A stretch of 12,611 bases of DNA, taken from the NCBI GenBank assembly GCA_019245995.1, contig JAFAQW010000092.1:1-12611 (forward strand), given 5' to 3'. Each line of letters starts with the position of its first letter. Within the stretch, counting starts at the first letter, position 1. The translations under genes and the position numbers were made by a program. Below the pieces are notes generated by a model that was not told where the DNA came from, did no database searches, and saw nothing but the letters and a program-made list of their open reading frames with translations. Shown in pieces: positions 11,561 to 12,611 of the stretch. The stretch comes from Vulcanimicrobiota bacterium (lineage in GTDB: Bacteria > Vulcanimicrobiota > Vulcanimicrobiia > Vulcanimicrobiales > Vulcanimicrobiaceae).

Positions 11561-12611
11561 TCGCGCTCGACCTGAGCGAGGAACAGCGGCGTGCCGTCGA
11601 GGCGCCCTGGGATTGCTGCGTGGCCATCATGGGACCACCCGGTAGCGGGAAGAGCTTCGCGCTACGCCGGCGCGCCGCGCGCGCCCGGGAAGAACTGGCC
11701 GCCGCCGTGCTGGAACTGAACGCAGAAAACAGCCTCGATGCTTTTGCGTTCTCACTGCTGAAGGAGCGCCACCCGTACGTGCGGCTGGTAGACGACGCGG
11801 AGGCTGCTTTGCTCTTTGAGGGCGCGTGCTCGTCGCTATTGTCGCTCGAGTGGCTCGAATTCGGGGACGGCCTCGACTTTGAAGTGTCCGGTCTGCGTAC
11901 CCCCGAGCGGTTCATCGCCGCGGCGTTTCGCCTCATTCGTCGCCTGCGCGATGCGGCCGTGACGCCGGATGAGTTCCTTTCGGATGCGCTGCGCGGCGCC
12001 GCCGAATTCTATGCCAAACCGCCCAACTTCGCGGACCCGGCTTTGCTCGTGGCGACGAAATCGGAATACCACGATTCCCTCGACGTTACGACGGACGAAC
12101 TGCTGCGCCAACGGCATGTCGAGATAAACCTCGCCAAGATCTTGCACAAACTGTTCGAGGCCTACGTCGGCCTCGTGGAATCGCGAGGAACGATGACGGG
12201 GCGCGACGCGGTCATCGCGGCCACTAACCTTGTGCGAGCTGACCCCGTGTTCGCGTCGCAGATGCGTGAACGGTATTCCGTCGCACTCGTGGACGAGGCG
12301 CAAGATCTCACCACCGCCCAGCGCGCCTTCCTGTCGGCGCTCTTCGGCGAGTCCTTCGCAGGCGTAACGCTCTGCGGGGATCCCGCAGCGGCCATCTCGC
12401 GAATACGCATGACCGCGCCCGAGGCGGTGTTCGCGTCGGCTCGCGAGCGCGTGGAGCTGCCGCAACGGCGATTGTCTCCGATCTCCGTGGAACGAGCGGC
12501 CACGGTTCGTGACGAACGAGCGACGATCGTTGCAACGGTGCGCGCGTGGCTCGAGCGAGGCGTGCCTGCGCGCGAAATAGCGGTGCTGTTTCGGTCGGTG
12601 GAAGCCATCGC
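11557..12611 (+). CDS. UvrD-type helicase, degenerate, C-terminus beyond the window
   Basis: 351 codons are visible, with no stop before the right end. Q-motif Gln10 (LSEEQRRAV, 6-14); Walker A GPPGSGKS (26-33, Lys32); Walker B VDEAQD (245-250); GDP at 274-276 for motif III; and PAREIAVLFRSVEAI at the edge, the usual end of the 2A-entry region. Oddities: after Walker A the normal TFTNxAAxEM motif Ia is missing and only about 25 residues separate the P-loop region from the helix corresponding to TFHSF (SLDAFAFSLL, about 59-68); motif III reads GDPAAAIS instead of GDPxQxIY; and motif IV lacks NYRS. DNA translocation may be weak or lost, as in one subunit of AddAB/AdnAB. The TTG start overlaps the nuclease stop as TTGA; a GTG at 11488 is the alternative. 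Whether a nuclease domain follows cannot be seen. Confidence 0.85.
   Translation, partial: MIALDLSEEQRRAVEAPWDCCVAIMGPPGSGKSFALRRRAARAREELAAAVLELNAENSLDAFAFSLLKERHPYVRLVDDAEAALLFEGACSSLLSLEWLEFGDGLDFEVSGLRTPERFIAAAFRLIRRLRDAAVTPDEFLSDALRGAAEFYAKPPNFADPALLVATKSEYHDSLDVTTDELLRQRHVEINLAKILHKLFEAYVGLVESRGTMTGRDAVIAATNLVRADPVFASQMRERYSVALVDEAQDLTTAQRAFLSALFGESFAGVTLCGDPAAAISRIRMTAPEAVFASARERVELPQRRLSPISVERAATVRDERATIVATVRAWLERGVPAREIAVLFRSVEAI

Noticed and set aside
11010..11936. Minus-strand open frame of 308 codons opposite the nuclease and helicase
   Set aside because: Ser/Arg/Pro-rich with no domain, and it spans the junction of two real genes.
11836..12465. Minus-strand open frame of 209 codons opposite the helicase
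   Set aside because: The plus strand reads through without a stop and contains Walker B and other helicase motifs; the minus frame has none.

Overview
The window is a GC-rich (roughly 60% or more by eye), densely packed piece of a bacterial chromosome. I see no tRNA, rRNA, insertion sequence, phage gene or CRISPR array. The gene families are housekeeping or widely conserved: PdxS/PdxT vitamin B6 synthesis, IspE of the MEP pathway, UbiX, a Bacillus-type SpeA-like decarboxylase, a Ycf45/SpoIIIAA-like ATPase, a small solo HNH protein, DUF1844 and an AddB-type iron-sulfur nuclease. This mix suggests a deep-branching, Gram-positive-related or 'Terrabacteria'-like lineage; Eremiobacterota (WPS-2) would fit. 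That placement is inference and cannot be proved from the sequence. GTG and TTG starts are common.

Layout. From 7897 leftwards everything is on the minus strand. First comes a large cytoplasmic (alpha/alpha)6 glycoside hydrolase of the debranching-enzyme type (7897-5453). It is followed 10 nt later by a membrane-anchored Pro/Ser/Thr-rich protein (5442-4975). Next is pdxS (4932-4042), pdxT (4011-3391) and a DUF1844 protein (3378-3085), an apparent operon closed by a 10-bp perfect hairpin. Beyond it lie an HNH endonuclease (3043-2513), a palindromic intergenic repeat, an uncharacterised protein with an Ada-like CxxC segment (2465-1815), the decarboxylase (1828-344, overlapping its upstream neighbour by 14 nt), and the N-terminal 93 codons of an R3H/AAA ATPase that leaves the window at base 1.

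From 7986 rightwards the plus strand carries ispE (7986-8870) and an overlapping MobA-like nucleotidyltransferase (8855-9613). These converge on minus-strand ubiX (10184-9621). Divergent from ubiX is a two-gene unit: a 433-aa PD-(D/E)XK nuclease with an AddB-like Fe-S cysteine pattern (10259-11560) and a degenerate UvrD-type helicase (from 11557, running off the right end).

The most interesting part is the nuclease-helicase pair. The first gene starts in what looks like the late helicase (2B-like) region of a fused helicase-nuclease and lacks all ATPase motifs. The second has Walker A and B but seems to lack motif Ia and to have altered motifs III and IV. Together they look like a reduced AddAB/AdnAB-type end-processing complex. 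Other points of note are a possibly leaderless pdxS promoter, two related repeat elements (one filling the pdxS-pdxT gap), and the pdxST-DUF1844 linkage. I do not see an unmistakably new defence or mobile system. All gaps between genes are under 100 bp, so there is no long non-coding stretch.
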